From an uncultured Clostridia bacterium (GTDB taxonomy: Bacteria; Bacillota; Clostridia; Oscillospirales; Acutalibacteraceae), in NCBI GenBank assembly GCA_946493765.1, contig CAMMAZ010000002.1, forward strand, positions 1-64,000: a stretch of DNA of 64,000 bases. Reading direction: 5' to 3'. Positions 40,846 to 50,840 of the stretch are shown here, piece by piece (positions within the stretch are counted from its first letter, which is position 1; each line of letters starts with the position of its first letter). The position numbers and the translations under genes were made by a program. Under the pieces are notes generated by a model. The model was not told the DNA's origin. It made no database searches and worked only from the letters and a program-made list of their open reading frames with translations.

Positions 40846-40904
40846 GCCGTTCCACCTCATCCACCGCGAACGTAAGTCCCCCTTCTCCTCAAAGGAGAAG
40901 GCTC
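40846..40904 (+). repeat. Copy 1 of 59-bp intergenic repeat
   Basis: gccgttccacctcatccaccgcgaacgtaagtcccccttctcctcaaaggagaaggctc. Confidence 0.85.
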
Positions 40905-40924
40905 CGGATTGCAGGGACTACATA

Positions 40925-40975
40925 AAGGCTTCCCCTAGAGGGGAAGCTGGCGGCGATAGCCGACTGATGAGGTGT
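40925..40975 (-). repeat. Related inverted-orientation repeat unit
   Basis: Reverse complement reads cacctcatcagtcggctatcgccgccagcttcccctctaggggaagcc. Confidence 0.65.
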
Positions 40976-41017
40976 TTCAAACAACAAAGTTTCTGGCTTC
41001 TCACAAGTTTGTTGCGT

Positions 41018-41076
41018 GCCGTTCCACCTCATCCACCGCGAACGTAAGTCCCCCTTCTCCTCGAAGGAGAAGGCTC
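41018..41076 (+). repeat. Copy 2 of 59-bp intergenic repeat
   Basis: One visible mismatch (tcctcaaagg/tcctcgaagg) to copy 1. Confidence 0.85.
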
Positions 41077-41233
41077 TGGTAGGTGACTGATGGGATGCGA
41101 TCTCTCTTCCTGCGCTTTTGGAAACCGCGATTTTTTGGAAAAAATCGAGTAAAACTTTTTAGATATTTGGACAACAAAAAAGTGCGGCAAACATTGATTT
41201 TGCCGCACTTTTGCAGTTTTTTGCCTTTTGTAT

Positions 41234-43537
41234 TTACAGTGTTACGTCAACGGTGTGGGTTTTTCCATCATTGCACAACGCAATCACATTATCGGAGACT
41301 TCTTTTCCGTCCACCAAAATTTTGGAGACCCCGCTTTGTTTGCCGTTGGGATTATGAATGGTGATCTTATAAACATCGTTTCTGAATTTGCGGGTCATTT
41401 GCAGATTGTCCCACTGCGCCGGAATGCAGGGATCGATTTTAAATCCGTTATACATCGGATGGAAGCCCAGCATATACTGTGTGATGGCGCGGAACATCCA
41501 GCCGGCGGTGCCGGTGACCCATGCGAACAGCGTTTCGCCTTTGCGCGGGTTATCCGGTCCGAAATACATGTTGGTCACGACATAGGGCTCGCAGCCGGAA
41601 TGATCCGACGGATTGGTTTCACTGTCCGGCAAAATCTTAGTGACGGTTTCATAGGCCTTGTCGCCCCGGCCTTCGATGCAGTCGGCGACGACTTTAAAGG
41701 TTCCGCCATGGCAATAGGGGGTGCCGTTTTCCCAGATGCCGGGAATGAAGCTGGTCAGCCGCCCGATTTTGTTGTTGAATTTGGTGTAGGTCGGATAGAG
41801 GGTCAGCGGGCCGTAGTCGCTGTCTAAATAGGTATCCACGGCGTTCAAGCATTTTTCGCGGCGGTCGCCTTCCGCCACGCCGGACAGGATCGCCCAGGTT
41901 TGAGAGTTTAAGTAGATCTTGCCCTCTTTTTCGGTGTGGGTGCCGACCTTTTCGTTGTAGTCGTTGATGGCGGCGAGGTACCAGTCGCCGTCCCAACCGT
42001 TGGCGTTGACCGCCTGTTTCATTTTTTCGGCGCGGGCGGTCATTTCATCGCAGATCGCCTGGTCGTTTAAAATCTCTTTTGCGATTTCGGCGGTGTTTTG
42101 CAGCGCATAGCAAAGGGCGATAGACGTCCAGACCGATTCGCCTTTGCCTTTTAAGCCTGTCATGTTTAAGGAATCGTTCCAGTCGCCGTCTCTGGAATGG
42201 ACAAGACCGTGTTCGCCGGTGTCTTCAGACGCAAACCGCGCGGCGGTCAGCATATGCTCCCAGACGGTGTCTTCCCCTTCGTCGAGATATTTGACCGGAT
42301 GGTTCAAAAACGCGGTGTCGCCGGTTTCCTTGATATAGGCGTTGACGGTCGGGGCGATCCAGGTCGGACCGTCGGAATAAATGTGATGATCCAGCGGCAG
42401 CCAGCCACGCACGCAGCGGCCGTCGCGGTACATATAGGTCAATGTTTCGAGGATTTTTTCTTTGGCAAGCTGCGGGTTGAAAGAGGCGACCGCCCATGCG
42501 TCCTGCAGCTGATCGCGAAAGCCTTTGCCGGTGTCGCGACCGACTTCGGCGCAAAGCTGCACCTGCTGTTTTAACCAGTAGTTTGCAAAGTTATTCACCT
42601 TTTCGTCCGGTGTGGTGACAAAAATGTCTTTTGCCATTTCCTGTTTGGAAGCGTTAAGGTTTTCAAAATCCTGTTCGATCTTGCCGGGCGCAAACAGCTT
42701 TTTGGACAGGGTCTTTGCGGTATCCATGCTGTCCACTGCGCCGATGATGACGTTTAAGGTCACGGCTTTGCCGGGTTCGATCACATAGTCGTGCTGCATG
42801 GCGCCGACCATCTGCTCACAGGCGGCAAGCGAGTTGGATAAGCTGTCGTGCGCGATGCCTTCCGGCGCGAAAATGCCGCCGTAGACCCCTAAAAAGGCGC
42901 GTTTGGAGGTGTCGAACGCGGTCGGTGCGGTGTCTGACGCCATAAAGCCGTTAAACCAATCGTGCGGCCGTTCCATGGCAAGATTGAAACAAACGATCGC
43001 ATTGTGCACTTTGTCAAACTCGCCGTGCACATAGGAGTTATAGTCGCTGTAGCGCTGGTAGCCTTCCAGCTGGAATTCCACAAAGGAATAAAGGGAAATG
43101 TTTTTCGCAGCCGACGTTTTGTTTTCCAGCGTCACAGTCCAGATTTCGCAAGGGTCTTCGGCATTGACAAACACCCGCGCGGTGGCTTTGAGTCCGTCGC
43201 AGGAAGAGGTGATGACCGAATAGCCCAGCCCGTGTGTGCAGGAAAAATCATCGACCGGCGTTTTGACCGGATACCAGCCGGGATTGAAAACCTTGCCGGT
43301 TTGCTGATCCTTGATATAAAAATACCGGTTGCCGTCCCGGATCACACAGCAACGCCCTTTTCCCTGCGGGTCGATATAAGCCTGGGCACGCGCACCGTAG
43401 GCGCCGTTGCCGCCGCCCTGGTGGTTCACGCCGCTTAAAATCCGGGCGTTCCATATGTAATTCAAAAGGGGACGGGGCGGCTGTGTGCTGGTAATTTTAT
43501 AGGTGTTTGCGTTTTCAAAATGACCGAATGCAGACAT
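41234..43537 (-). CDS. Glycoside hydrolase family 94 (cellobiose/chitobiose-type) phosphorylase
   Basis: GRDTGKGFRDQLQDAWAV; DGRCVRGWLPLDHHIYSDGPTWIAPTVNAYI; HSRDGDWNDSLNM. Confidence 0.9.
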   Translation of the reverse strand: MSAFGHFENANTYKITSTQPPRPLLNYIWNARILSGVNHQGGGNGAYGARAQAYIDPQGKGRCCVIRDGNRYFYIKDQQTGKVFNPGWYPVKTPVDDFSCTHGLGYSVITSSCDGLKATARVFVNAEDPCEIWTVTLENKTSAAKNISLYSFVEFQLEGYQRYSDYNSYVHGEFDKVHNAIVCFNLAMERPHDWFNGFMASDTAPTAFDTSKRAFLGVYGGIFAPEGIAHDSLSNSLAACEQMVGAMQHDYVIEPGKAVTLNVIIGAVDSMDTAKTLSKKLFAPGKIEQDFENLNASKQEMAKDIFVTTPDEKVNNFANYWLKQQVQLCAEVGRDTGKGFRDQLQDAWAVASFNPQLAKEKILETLTYMYRDGRCVRGWLPLDHHIYSDGPTWIAPTVNAYIKETGDTAFLNHPVKYLDEGEDTVWEHMLTAARFASEDTGEHGLVHSRDGDWNDSLNMTGLKGKGESVWTSIALCYALQNTAEIAKEILNDQAICDEMTARAEKMKQAVNANGWDGDWYLAAINDYNEKVGTHTEKEGKIYLNSQTWAILSGVAEGDRREKCLNAVDTYLDSDYGPLTLYPTYTKFNNKIGRLTSFIPGIWENGTPYCHGGTFKVVADCIEGRGDKAYETVTKILPDSETNPSDHSGCEPYVVTNMYFGPDNPRKGETLFAWVTGTAGWMFRAITQYMLGFHPMYNGFKIDPCIPAQWDNLQMTRKFRNDVYKITIHNPNGKQSGVSKILVDGKEVSDNVIALCNDGKTHTVDVTL

Positions 43538-43641
43538 AAAATTTCGTTCCTTTCAGTTAAAGCGCGTGAAAATATGCATATTTTCACGCGGTGATTTTAC
43601 ATTGATTATATAACAAAAGGGCATCTTTGGCAAGAGAATTC

Positions 43642-44208
43642 TCATTCATAATTTTTATAGACTGCGATGCAGGTGATGAGCAGTGCGCCGACCAGGAAAG
43701 ATAGCTGGATCCAATCCAACAGATAGAAAACGGTGCAGGCGGCAAAAAAGCAGAGAAATGAAACGACCGACCGGCGTTCGTTGGGACGAATGACAAACAC
43801 GAGCGAAAACAGGATATAGAAAAAAGCGAGGGATAAAAGCGGCAGAATATTCGGATAAAGGCCGATCAGCACGCCGAAAGAAACGGAAATGCATTTGCCG
43901 CCATGCAGTTTATGAAATGCGGAAAACGCATGCCCGACGACCGGCGCCGCCATGACGGCGGAAAACCAGAACGACTTGGTGTCGAGATAATAGCTTGCAA
44001 AAAACACCGGCAACGCGCCTTTTGCAATATCGCAGAAAATGCACAAAAGGCCGGTGGGGATACCGGCATATTTCACGGCATTGGCGCCGCCGGGATTTTT
44101 ATCCGCGCTGGCAGCCACAATGTCTACGCTTTTGAGTTTTTTAGGCAGGTATGCGCTGAAAAGCAGGCTTCCCAAAAGAAAGCCGATAATCGTCAACGCG
44201 GGATACAT
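43642..44208 (-). CDS. plsY: Glycerol-3-phosphate acyltransferase PlsY family
   Basis: NPGGANAVKYAG; GHAFSAFHKLHGGKCISVSFG. Confidence 0.85.
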   Translation of the reverse strand: MYPALTIIGFLLGSLLFSAYLPKKLKSVDIVAASADKNPGGANAVKYAGIPTGLLCIFCDIAKGALPVFFASYYLDTKSFWFSAVMAAPVVGHAFSAFHKLHGGKCISVSFGVLIGLYPNILPLLSLAFFYILFSLVFVIRPNERRSVVSFLCFFAACTVFYLLDWIQLSFLVGALLITCIAVYKNYE

Positions 44209-44258
44209 GCAAGTTTCACATCCTTTTTTAAAATTTGCATTGCCGGGGATTTTCCATT

Positions 44259-45371
44259 TTACGCTTGCCGGTGCAGCAGTGTGTCGCAGATGGTTTTGGC
44301 GGCGAATGGGTTGATGATGTTCCGCTGGTTTTTGAGCATCTGCTTTTGCAGTTTTTCATCCTTTAAAAGCTTTGCCGCCGCGTCGGCCAGTTCGTTTTCG
44401 TCTTTCCCGGACAGCGACATGCCGTTTTGAACAAAAAATTCAACGTTTTTGGTTTCGCAGCCGGGAATGGGAAAGCTGTGGATCAGCGGAACATTTTTGA
44501 CCGCCGCCTCGGTGGAGGACAGGCCGCCGGGTTTGGTTATCAAAATGTCGCAGGCGTCCATATACAGCGGGACTTGATCGGTGAAATCCACCAGGTGCAG
44601 GTTGTTGTTTTCCGGAAAATCCGATCTGAGCCGTGCTTTCATCTGTTCGTTGTTGCCGCAAAGCAGGACGATCTGTGTGTTCTTCGGCAGTCTTTCAAAT
44701 AACAGGCGGATAAAAGCGGTCAGGTTGCCAAAACCCATGCTGCCGGTCATGATCAAAACGGTGGGTTTGTTTTCCGGCAGGTGCAAAGATGCCCGTGCAG
44801 TGGATTTTTGCGTTTTGACATTGAATTTGCCGCTGACCGGAATGCCGCTGGAAACGATGCTGTTTTTGGAAACGCTCTTTTTTAAAAATTCGTCTTTTAA
44901 AAGGCTGCTTGGAATAAAATAATAATCCATTTCCGTTTCGTCGAAAAAGGGAATGCAGGTATAATCCGTGGCGACGGCGCAGGCAGTCACTTGCAGGTTT
45001 TTTCGTTTTTTCAGATAAGTCACCGTTTCGGCGGGAAAAACATGCGGCATGATAATGGTATCGAATTCGTTTTGCAGAATATACCGGTGGAGATTTTTCG
45101 CATAGAGTTTATTGGCATAGTAAACCGGGGATTTGATCGGTAATTTGTTGACGATTTCCCCGGCTTTATAACAAAAACCAAATGCGTTCGGCGCTTTTAA
45201 AGTGGACTGAATATATAAATTGCTGATCCTGTCCGACGCTTTTTCCGAAGAAAACTTCAGCGCATCGCACAGTTCGCAGTAAATCCCTCTATTGGTAATC
45301 TCCTCATACAGCGCTTTGCCGGCAGAATTGTGACCCCCGCCGGTGTTGCAGGAGAGAATGAGTGCTTTCAT
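44259..45371 (-). CDS. MGDG synthase/UgtP-like glycosyltransferase (UDP-sugar:diacylglycerol type)
   Basis: MKALILSCNTGGGHNSAGKAL; MTGSMGFGNL; ITKPGGLSSTEA. Confidence 0.88.
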   Translation of the reverse strand: MKALILSCNTGGGHNSAGKALYEEITNRGIYCELCDALKFSSEKASDRISNLYIQSTLKAPNAFGFCYKAGEIVNKLPIKSPVYYANKLYAKNLHRYILQNEFDTIIMPHVFPAETVTYLKKRKNLQVTACAVATDYTCIPFFDETEMDYYFIPSSLLKDEFLKKSVSKNSIVSSGIPVSGKFNVKTQKSTARASLHLPENKPTVLIMTGSMGFGNLTAFIRLLFERLPKNTQIVLLCGNNEQMKARLRSDFPENNNLHLVDFTDQVPLYMDACDILITKPGGLSSTEAAVKNVPLIHSFPIPGCETKNVEFFVQNGMSLSGKDENELADAAAKLLKDEKLQKQMLKNQRNIINPFAAKTICDTLLHRQA

Positions 45372-45607
45372 GCAATGAAACCTTTCCGGCCGGTTTGCAC
45401 CAGCCTTTTGTTTATCCACTATTTTAACATATTTTTGATCGAATGTAAACAAATTGGGAATAAATTTTGGTTGTCTTATGTCGATTTTTATGTTATGATA
45501 AGCTTCGCAACCAATAGTTGCGGCGATGAATATTCGAGTTTCTTGCCGCTTTTGTTATCCTGCTGGTATAATGGGCGTGCAATCAAAAAGAAAGGGTGTG
45601 CGTGTTG

Positions 45608-46540
45608 ATGAATATCGAAACGGCAAACCGGCTTTTAAATTTGAGAAAGCAGCACAATTTATCGCAGGAACAATTAGCGGAAAAACTGGGTATTTCCCGG
45701 CAATCGGTCAGCAAATGGGAACGGGCGGAGGCATCCCCCGATACCGATAATTTAATCGAGCTTGCAAAGCTGTATCAGATCTCTTTGGATGAACTGCTGG
45801 GCACCGGACTGAACAACAAGACCGAACCGGCGGTGCGGGAGGGGGACACGGAAGAAAGCCCGGCGCAGGCAACGGAAGCTGCATCTGTCACGGCGCAGGA
45901 TGATGCGCTGGAAGATCAAGCAAGCGCGGGTGATGCGCCGGAAAGCGATCCCGCGCCACAAGATAATGGGGAACAAAAATCTCCGGATGGCGGCACACTA
46001 AAAAAAGAAAAGGTGCATGTGGGGTGGAACGGCATCCATATTCAAGACGGGGATGAACAGGTACACATCGGGCTGCGCGGTATCCATGTCAAGGACGCGG
46101 AAGATGAGGTGCATATAGGCCTTAGCGGCATTCGTGTGAAAGATCGAAAAGATGCGGTGCAGGTGGAAGACGGCCGGGTGTTTGTCAACGGGAAGGAATA
46201 TAAAAAAGGTGATTTTATCAAACACCATAAAAAAGGATGGATCGCCACATTCCCGTTTGCGCTGCTTGTCTGCATTGGATTTTTCATCTGCGGCGCTTAC
46301 GGCTATTGGCATCCGGGATGGATACTGTTTTTGACCGTTCCGGTCTGGCATTCCATTGTCGAAGCGGTGCAAAAGCGGGATTTGTCCGTGTTTTGTTACC
46401 CGGTATTGGTTGTTATTGTATTCCTGCTGCTTGGATTTTATGCCGGCGCCTGGCATCCGGGCTGGGTTTTGTTTTTGACCATCCCGTTTTTTTACTGGAT
46501 TGCCAATGGATGCAAACAAGAAAAAGAAAACAGGGAGTAA
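45608..46540 (+). CDS. XRE-family HTH regulator with internal 16-aa repeats and C-terminal TM duplication
   Basis: LRKQHNLSQEQLAEKLGISRQSVSKWERAEASPD; VHVGWNGIHIQD-type repeats; WHPGWILFLTVP / WHPGWVLFLTIP. Confidence 0.85.
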   Translation: MNIETANRLLNLRKQHNLSQEQLAEKLGISRQSVSKWERAEASPDTDNLIELAKLYQISLDELLGTGLNNKTEPAVREGDTEESPAQATEAASVTAQDDALEDQASAGDAPESDPAPQDNGEQKSPDGGTLKKEKVHVGWNGIHIQDGDEQVHIGLRGIHVKDAEDEVHIGLSGIRVKDRKDAVQVEDGRVFVNGKEYKKGDFIKHHKKGWIATFPFALLVCIGFFICGAYGYWHPGWILFLTVPVWHSIVEAVQKRDLSVFCYPVLVVIVFLLLGFYAGAWHPGWVLFLTIPFFYWIANGCKQEKENRE

Positions 46541-46655
46541 CGCGCGCTTGGCGTTACCCCTGTTTTTTTCAAATCAGGATATATTTTTCAATTTTGATCG
46601 AATCAAATCCGAAAACCGCGACTGAAAAGTGAAAGCTTTCAAAAGAGGTGGATGC

Positions 46656-48272
46656 ATGCAATTATCCGAAATACAAAAACATATGGCATATTTGTTTCGT
46701 GCCGCGCTGAAAAAGTGCGGGAATTTCAGCGACGCCGAAGATTTGACGCAGGAGGTCTTGCTGGCGGCTTTACAGCAAAACAAAGCAATCAAAGATCAAA
46801 AAGCATGGCTGTCGACAGTGCTGAATCACAAGTATTATGATATGCTGCGCCGGAAATACAAGCTGCCGACGGTGTGTATTGATTTTGTTCCGGAAGCGTT
46901 TGAAATGTTCGACGATCCGCAAAACGATGACAGGCCGGATGCAAAAGCCGTTCGCCGTGAGGTGGCTTATCTCTCCGGCAAATACCGTGAGGCGATCGTG
47001 CGGCATTATCTGCAAGGGGAAAAGGTGCAGGATATTGCAGATGATCTTTGCGTGCCAAAGGGGACCGTGCTGTCCAGGCTGTCCGCCGGTCGGAAACAAA
47101 TGCAGAAAGGATTTGAGAAGATGGATTTTTATGAAAAACAAAGCTACCAGCCTGAGCGGTTGGATATTTCGGTAAATGGATGTTCGGGGTTTCATGATGA
47201 ACCGTGGTCGTTTGTGGCAAACGATTTGATGAAACAAAATATTTTGATCGTCGCTTATGAAAAACCAGTGACCTGTGTTGAGATCGCAAAAGCGCTCGGC
47301 ATACCGACCGCGTATATCGAGCAGGCGGTAAGCGATCTTGTCGGGTCGGAGTTGATGCAGGAAACAGGAAACAAATATTTTACCGATTTTATGATCGCAA
47401 CGCCGGATGCGGTTCTGAAAGGATTGGACGTGCAGATCGCATTTACCGAAAAGCATTATGACGCCCTTTTCAAAACGGTGACCGGTTATCTGGAAAAACT
47501 GCGCGGCGTTCCTTTCACCGCAGGACTTGCAGAGGAAAAGCGCAGAAAATTAGAATATTATTTTATTTTGCATCTGTTTTCCACGGCTATTTTCGAGGCG
47601 TCGCGCCGGATTGTTCCGGGCGAGGAAGTTTTTCCGCAGCGCCCCGACGGAGGCAGATGGATTGCGCAGGGAAACAGGTATCCGCTTGATTTTGATTTTG
47701 AAAATTATGAATATGGGAAATATTGTTACGGCGGCATGCGAGGGACTTATTTTGAAAATTTTTTAAGTGCAACGGCGGTTGATCTGCATGTCTACGACAC
47801 CCAGCCGGACTTGAATCGATACCAGCACGGACCGGTTGAACTGGACGACGATAACCTTGCAAAAATGCTGTATATTCTATCGCGTGGAATTCCTTTTGAC
47901 CAAACGGGGTTTAATCCGATGTTTCTTGCGGATATTCCGCACCTGACGCAATGCGGTATTTTAGGCAGTGATAACGGAAAACCGGTCGTGGATCTGCCGA
48001 TCCTGACCCCGGAACAGTATCGCGCGCTGGATCAAATCAGGGTGGAACAAATGTATTCTATGGCCGATTGGATAGAGCAACCGTTGCGGGACATTTTCCC
48101 GGCGTTAAAAATTGAGATTCCAAAACATTTGGAAAATTCGGTTGCGGGATTTCGGCAATATGCCTGTTATGCCATTCCTATGGCGTTTATCAAAAAGGCC
48201 ATTGCCTGTGGTGATTTTGATGCAAAAGATGCAACGCCGCCGATGGTATTGGTGATAGAGGACGCCAATTAA
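46656..48272 (+). CDS. ECF-like sigma-70 factor with long C-terminal extension
   Basis: N-terminal sigma2 DAEDLTQEVLLAAL and sigma4-like YREAIVRHYLQGEKVQDIADDLCVPKGTVLSRLSAGRKQ, then ~370 aa more. Confidence 0.8.
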   Translation: MQLSEIQKHMAYLFRAALKKCGNFSDAEDLTQEVLLAALQQNKAIKDQKAWLSTVLNHKYYDMLRRKYKLPTVCIDFVPEAFEMFDDPQNDDRPDAKAVRREVAYLSGKYREAIVRHYLQGEKVQDIADDLCVPKGTVLSRLSAGRKQMQKGFEKMDFYEKQSYQPERLDISVNGCSGFHDEPWSFVANDLMKQNILIVAYEKPVTCVEIAKALGIPTAYIEQAVSDLVGSELMQETGNKYFTDFMIATPDAVLKGLDVQIAFTEKHYDALFKTVTGYLEKLRGVPFTAGLAEEKRRKLEYYFILHLFSTAIFEASRRIVPGEEVFPQRPDGGRWIAQGNRYPLDFDFENYEYGKYCYGGMRGTYFENFLSATAVDLHVYDTQPDLNRYQHGPVELDDDNLAKMLYILSRGIPFDQTGFNPMFLADIPHLTQCGILGSDNGKPVVDLPILTPEQYRALDQIRVEQMYSMADWIEQPLRDIFPALKIEIPKHLENSVAGFRQYACYAIPMAFIKKAIACGDFDAKDATPPMVLVIEDAN

Positions 48273-48279
48273 AATGAAA

Positions 48280-48320
48280 AACATCCCACCGCCCGTGCTT
48301 TTACGGGCGGTGGGATGCAG
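48280..48320. terminator. Intrinsic terminator
   Basis: catcccaccgcccgtgcttttacgggcggtgggatg. Confidence 0.8.
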
Positions 48321-48332
48321 CTTTCAGGGTGT

Positions 48333-50285
48333 TTACAGCTGTTCGAGGCTATCAAGCCAGATTTTTGCGCTCGCGTCGCTCGGCATGCGCCAGTCGCCGC
48401 GGGGAGACAGGCACACACTGCCGACTTTCACGCCGTCCGGCAGGCAGCTGCGTTTGAACTGCTGAGAGAAAAAGCGTTTATAGAAGGTTTTGAGCCATTT
48501 TAATATAACCGGCGGCTCAAATTCGTCTGCAAATGCAAGTTTTGCAAGATAATAGATTTTATCCGGTGCAAAGCCGAAGCGAAGCATATGATACAAAAAG
48601 AAGTCGTGCAGCGCATAGGGGCCGACGATGTCCTCCGTTTGCTGGGCGATGTTGCCCTTTTCGTCCGGCGGGAGCAGTTCGGGACTGATGGGGGTGTCGA
48701 TCACGTCTTTGAGCACGGGTGTGGCCGCCGGGAACAGATCGAAAGCGACGACGCTGTCGATCATCCATTTGACCAGCGTTTTCGGAACCGAGCCGTTGAC
48801 GTTATACATGCTCATGTGGTCTGCGTTGTAGGTGCACCAGCCCAGCGCCAGTTCACTCAAATCGCCGGTGCCGACGACCAGACCGCCGGTTTTGCCGGCA
48901 TAGTCCATCAAAACCTGGGTGCGTTCTCTGGCCTGCACATTTTCATAGGTTGTATCGTGTGTATCTGGATTTTGACCGATATCCTTAAAATGCTGTTCGC
49001 AGGCGGATTTGATGTTGATTTCTTTTGTGGTGACACCAAGGGCGCGCATCAGTTCCAGCGCGTTTTGATAGGTGCGGTCGGTGGTGCCGAAACACGGCAT
49101 GGTAATGCCGGTGACGTCTGTCAGCGGGCGGTTTAACGCTTTCATCGCCTGCACGCACACCAGCAGCGCGAGGGTGGAGTCCAGTCCGCCGGAAACGCCG
49201 ACGACCGGCTTTGCGCCGGTGACCAGCAGGCGCTTGCGAAGACCGAACACCTGCATGTCGAAAATATCCTTGCAGCGGCGTTCGCGGTCGGTTTTGCTGG
49301 CAGGAACAAAGGGATATTTTTTGATGTGATAAAGCGTTCCGTCGCCGCTGAAGGTTTCGTTTTCAAAGGGAACGGGAATGATGTGGCATTCGTGGGGGAG
49401 AATCTGCGCGCTGTCTTTAAAGGTTTTGATTTTGATGCGATCGGCGCGCAGCCGTCCTAAATCGATGTCGCTGCATAAAAGATAATCATTGTCGATCAGC
49501 GTTTTGTTTTCGTTTAAAACCGCCCCATTTTCACAGATGATGCTGTGACCGGAAAAAACAAGGTCGGTGGTGGATTCGTCGCATCCGGCGCTGCAGTAGA
49601 CATAGCCGCCAATCAGCGAAGCGGACTGCTGCTTTGCCATGGCGCCGCAATAGGCGCGTTTGGTGATGGTTTCGTTGCTGGCGGATAAATTAAAGATCAG
49701 TTCCGCGCCGCCCACGCAAAGGTAGCTCGACGGCGGGATCGGCGCCCAGAGGTCCTCACAGATCTCCATGCCGAATTTCACTTTGTGACCCAGGTCAAAG
49801 ACCAGGCCGGAACCGACCGGAATGGGATAGTCCGCGCCGATGCCGGGGAAAGCGACTGTGGATTGCACGCTTGTTTCCTTGCATTCGAGTGCACTGGAGA
49901 ACCAGCGTTTTTCATAGAACTCGTTATAATTCGGGATGAAAATTTTCGGCACGATCCCGAAAATCTTTCCGCGGCGCGCGCCGATGGCGCAGTTAAACAG
50001 CTGCCCTTCCAAAAGCAGCGGCGCGCCGAACAGGATAGTGACCGGCAGCGTTTCGGTTTGCTTTAAAAGCAAAAGAATCGCGTCCACGGCGCTTTTTTGC
50101 AACGCGTCCTGGAAAAACAGGTCGCCGCAGGTGTAGCCGGTCACACAAAGTTCCGGGAAAACCACGATATCGACGTTTTTTTCCTGTGCGGCTTTCACCT
50201 TTTCAAACATTGCCTGCACGTTTGCCGAAGGATCGCCGACGGATACCGGCGGTACGGCGCAGGCGACACGGATAAAATCATACAT
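48333..50285 (-). CDS. nadE: Glutamine-dependent NAD+ synthetase
   Basis: N-terminal nitrilase domain; GVSGGLDSTLALLV; GTGDLSELALGWCTYNADHMSMYNVN. Confidence 0.96.
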   Translation of the reverse strand: MYDFIRVACAVPPVSVGDPSANVQAMFEKVKAAQEKNVDIVVFPELCVTGYTCGDLFFQDALQKSAVDAILLLLKQTETLPVTILFGAPLLLEGQLFNCAIGARRGKIFGIVPKIFIPNYNEFYEKRWFSSALECKETSVQSTVAFPGIGADYPIPVGSGLVFDLGHKVKFGMEICEDLWAPIPPSSYLCVGGAELIFNLSASNETITKRAYCGAMAKQQSASLIGGYVYCSAGCDESTTDLVFSGHSIICENGAVLNENKTLIDNDYLLCSDIDLGRLRADRIKIKTFKDSAQILPHECHIIPVPFENETFSGDGTLYHIKKYPFVPASKTDRERRCKDIFDMQVFGLRKRLLVTGAKPVVGVSGGLDSTLALLVCVQAMKALNRPLTDVTGITMPCFGTTDRTYQNALELMRALGVTTKEINIKSACEQHFKDIGQNPDTHDTTYENVQARERTQVLMDYAGKTGGLVVGTGDLSELALGWCTYNADHMSMYNVNGSVPKTLVKWMIDSVVAFDLFPAATPVLKDVIDTPISPELLPPDEKGNIAQQTEDIVGPYALHDFFLYHMLRFGFAPDKIYYLAKLAFADEFEPPVILKWLKTFYKRFFSQQFKRSCLPDGVKVGSVCLSPRGDWRMPSDASAKIWLDSLEQL

Positions 50286-50291
50286 AAATTT

Positions 50292-50837
50292 TTATTCCTC
50301 TCTGTTGATCACTTTCACCTGCAGACCCTCCAGAACATTGAGCGCCTGGGTGTGCAGGGATTTATCAAAACTGTCGGTGCAGGACGCGTCGACGATGATT
50401 TCCGATTCCGAAAACCAGGTCTTGAAAATCACGGCGTTGCTCAAAACGCAGATGTTGGACACAAGGCCGACAAGCTCGATACTGTCCGGATTTTCGGGCA
50501 AAACTTTTAAAATTTCCGGTGTGATTTGCAGGCCAAAGCCCGTTTTTTCAAAACCGATCGCGTCCACATCCTGCAAAGCGGCCGCCGTTTGCCCAAACAG
50601 CGCCCAGCCGCCGGCGCCTTTGACGCAGTGGACGATTGGCAGATGTTTGCCTTCACAGGTTTGCAGGTAATTTTCATCGTGGGTATCTAAAGTGTAAAAC
50701 ACGTTGCCTTTGCCAAAGTCGCGCACCTTTTGGGCGATTTTATCATCCAGCGATTCGGCGCCGTCGAATCCCAGTGCGCCGTTTACAAAATCCTTTTGAT
50801 AATCGATCACGATCAATATTTTTTTCATGCTTTTCAC
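50292..50837 (-). CDS. Isochorismatase-family cysteine hydrolase (nicotinamidase-like)
   Basis: ILIVIDYQKDFVNGAL; ELVGLVSNICVLSNAV. Confidence 0.88.
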   Translation of the reverse strand: MKSMKKILIVIDYQKDFVNGALGFDGAESLDDKIAQKVRDFGKGNVFYTLDTHDENYLQTCEGKHLPIVHCVKGAGGWALFGQTAAALQDVDAIGFEKTGFGLQITPEILKVLPENPDSIELVGLVSNICVLSNAVIFKTWFSESEIIVDASCTDSFDKSLHTQALNVLEGLQVKVINREE

Positions 50838-50840
50838 CGC

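Noticed and set aside
40846-41076. Possible CRISPR-like repeats
   Set aside because: Only two direct copies 172 bp apart, with hairpin-bearing units in mixed orientation and no cas genes; better explained as intergenic REP/MITE-like repeats.
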